From Flavobacteriaceae bacterium (lineage in GTDB: Bacteria; Bacteroidota; Bacteroidia; Flavobacteriales; Flavobacteriaceae): a DNA stretch of 7,802 bases. Under the pieces are notes generated by a model. It saw nothing but the letters and a program-made list of their open reading frames with translations, did no database searches and had not been told where the DNA came from. Both the position numbers and the translations under genes were made by a program. Numbering within the stretch: the stretch's first letter is position 1; each line of letters opens with the position of its first letter. This document shows, piece by piece, positions 6,351 to 7,802 of the stretch. Location: NCBI GenBank assembly GCA_013042825.1, contig JABDPL010000220.1, forward strand, positions 1 through 7,802, in the 5' to 3' direction.

Positions 6351-7802
6351 ATGAAAATGAAAGACCTGATGATGCTCCTGGTATTGTTGCTTCTTCCATT
6401 TGCGATGGCCTCTCAAGTGCAGACCACTATCGATTCTACAAGTATCAGGATCGGTGAACAGATCACTTATGAAATGCAGGTTGAGGCAGACTCGGCCGAA
6501 GTAGTGCTCTTTCCAGAAGGTCAAACCTTCATGCCCCTGGAAGTTATCGAATCATTCAAGGTTGATACTCTCAGAGAAAATGAGAAACTCCGACTGATCA
6601 AGCGCTATGGCCTGACCCAGTTCGATTCGGGGCGATATGTCATCCCGAGACAAAGGATTTTAATTGGAGGGCGTCCCGTACTGTCAGATTCTTTTGCTAT
6701 CGAAATAAGCGGAATAGCAGTAGACACCACCAAGCAGAAGTTATACGATATAAAACCCATTATCCTTGTCGATAAAGGTCCATCAAATTGGTGGAAATAC
6801 CTTCTGATCGTCCTGTTTCTCTTGGCCGTAGCGGGATTTTTGCTGTATTGGTTTGTTTGGCGAAAAAAGGGGATGACCCTGGAAGAAAAAATAGCTATTC
6901 TGCCACCATATGAAAGGGCAAAACTCGCCCTTCAGGAACTCGATAAGGCCCAGTACCTGGAGCAGGATGAGATCAAAGCTTTCTATTCCGACCTGACACT
7001 CATCATCAGAAAATATCTCGATGAAAAGGTATATGATCATTCCCTCGAGAGTACTACCCAGGAATTGATCAACCGCCTGACCCTTCTTAAAGATGGGAAC
7101 CAAATAGATTTTGACCAAACCACCATCAGGAATATCGACACCATCCTCAAACGGGCCGACTTGGTGAAATTTGCCAAATCTAAGCCAGATCCCGAACTGG
7201 CAAGGCTTGACCTGGGAACCATAGATAAGGAGATCGATCAGGTTAAGGAGGTGCTTCCTGAACCAACAGAGGAAGAACGCCTGGCAGATGAGAAATACCA
7301 GGAGGAGTTGTTGAAAAAACGAAAGCGAAAACGGATAATAATCGCCGGAGCTATTGTGCTGCTTTTACTTATCGGATCTTTTGTGGGATCTGGTTTGCAT
7401 TTCGGTTTCAGATATGTCATGGATAGCATTTTGGGTGATCCGAGCAAGGAATTGCTCGAGAGAAAAGAATGGATTACCAGTGAATATGGCGCACCGGGAA
7501 TAATAATAACCACCCCCGAAGTACTTGAACGGCAGAAACCGGAGATTCCTGCTGAATTTGAAAGTAAAATTCAACAGGTCAAATTCCGATTTGGCACCCT
7601 GGAATCTAATTTCTTCATTACGGTAAGCACCACAAAAATAAATGCTGAACAGGATCAAATGGGTGGTCAACAGTCAGACTCAGACCAGCAGCCTGCCATC
7701 GATTTGCGTCAGGCTGCGGATGCTGCTTTGAATGCTTTGGAAAAAGAGGGTGTTCAAAATATGATCACGAAGAATGAGCAGTTTATTACACCTAACGGCC
7801 AG
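6351..7802 (+). CDS. BatD/DUF4381-like membrane protein with extra C-terminal domain (3' end outside window)
   Basis: The frame stays open to the right edge: at least 484 residues from ATG 6351 (491 from ATG 6330). Order of parts, numbered from 6351: a signal peptide at 1-20 with a likely cut after AMA; an extracytoplasmic beta-rich domain at about 21-145, with SIRIGEQITYEMQ and FDSGRYVIPRQRI as in BatD-type Ig-like domains; TM1 at about 150-168 followed by WRKKG; a helical cytoplasmic region at 173-320 with PYERAKLALQELDKAQYL and FYSDLTLIIRKYLDEK, like DUF4381/BatD tails; a basic KKRKRKR (322-328); TM2 at 329-349; then a second extracytoplasmic region with a Gln/Ser-rich linker near 433-448. 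The positive charges flanking both TMs fit this topology. It lies 22 bp after DUF58 and is probably the envelope partner of the MoxR/DUF58 pair. I do not recognise the region after TM2. The family assignment of the first part is by pattern and moderately sure; function is unknown. Confidence 0.82.
   Translation, partial: MKMKDLMMLLVLLLLPFAMASQVQTTIDSTSIRIGEQITYEMQVEADSAEVVLFPEGQTFMPLEVIESFKVDTLRENEKLRLIKRYGLTQFDSGRYVIPRQRILIGGRPVLSDSFAIEISGIAVDTTKQKLYDIKPIILVDKGPSNWWKYLLIVLFLLAVAGFLLYWFVWRKKGMTLEEKIAILPPYERAKLALQELDKAQYLEQDEIKAFYSDLTLIIRKYLDEKVYDHSLESTTQELINRLTLLKDGNQIDFDQTTIRNIDTILKRADLVKFAKSKPDPELARLDLGTIDKEIDQVKEVLPEPTEEERLADEKYQEELLKKRKRKRIIIAGAIVLLLLIGSFVGSGLHFGFRYVMDSILGDPSKELLERKEWITSEYGAPGIIITTPEVLERQKPEIPAEFESKIQQVKFRFGTLESNFFITVSTTKINAEQDQMGGQQSDSDQQPAIDLRQAADAALNALEKEGVQNMITKNEQFITPNGQ

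Noticed and set aside
7365..7670. Antisense open frames opposite the BatD-like gene (also 6783-7118, 7037-7222, 7238-7513)
   Set aside because: They lie wholly opposite a long + frame with clear signal peptide, TM segments and family-like motifs; their translations show no recognisable domain and are best explained as shadows.

Overview
The window looks like chromosomal DNA of a Bacteroidota bacterium, most likely a flavobacterium. Four things point there: a DUF1501 protein of the Bacteroidota type; a lipoprotein built from two modules common in flavobacterial surface proteins; the MoxR / DUF58 / BatD-like gene order of the 'Bacteroides aerotolerance' (Bat) locus; and weak or absent Shine-Dalgarno sequences before most genes. 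This is inference from gene content, not a phylogenetic placement.

Layout. (1) Positions 2-376 (+) hold the 3' end of a DUF1501 gene that begins outside the window. (2) After a 123-bp gap with a possible Bacteroidota -7 element, a 306-residue predicted lipoprotein runs from 500 to 1420 (+). It ends at a strong rho-independent hairpin (1437-1471) shared with the convergent genes. (3) Positions 1470-4257 (-) hold a tight three-gene operon read right to left: a YdhF-like aldo/keto reductase, a YdfG-like short-chain dehydrogenase 20 bp further on, and an AlbA_2/Schlafen-type protein whose ATG overlaps the preceding TGA by one base. (4) A 155-bp divergent intergenic region (4258-4412) separates this from a (+) operon that continues past the right edge: a MoxR-type AAA+ ATPase, a DUF58 protein with a complete von Willebrand A metal site, and a large membrane protein that is still open at base 7802.

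How the genes work together. In Bat-type loci, MoxR ATPases are thought to act as chaperones or remodelling factors on VWA/DUF58 proteins, with BatD-like membrane proteins as envelope partners. The window holds the first three genes of such a set; further VWA/TPR genes would be expected to the right. The two reductases of the minus-strand operon are probably NADP(H)-dependent enzymes acting on small carbonyl or hydroxy compounds. Why an AlbA_2 protein is coupled to them is not evident. No RNA gene, mobile element, CRISPR array or replication origin was seen. Nothing here is clearly an undescribed system. The least explained parts are the C-terminal extracytoplasmic domain of the last gene and the AlbA_2 protein.
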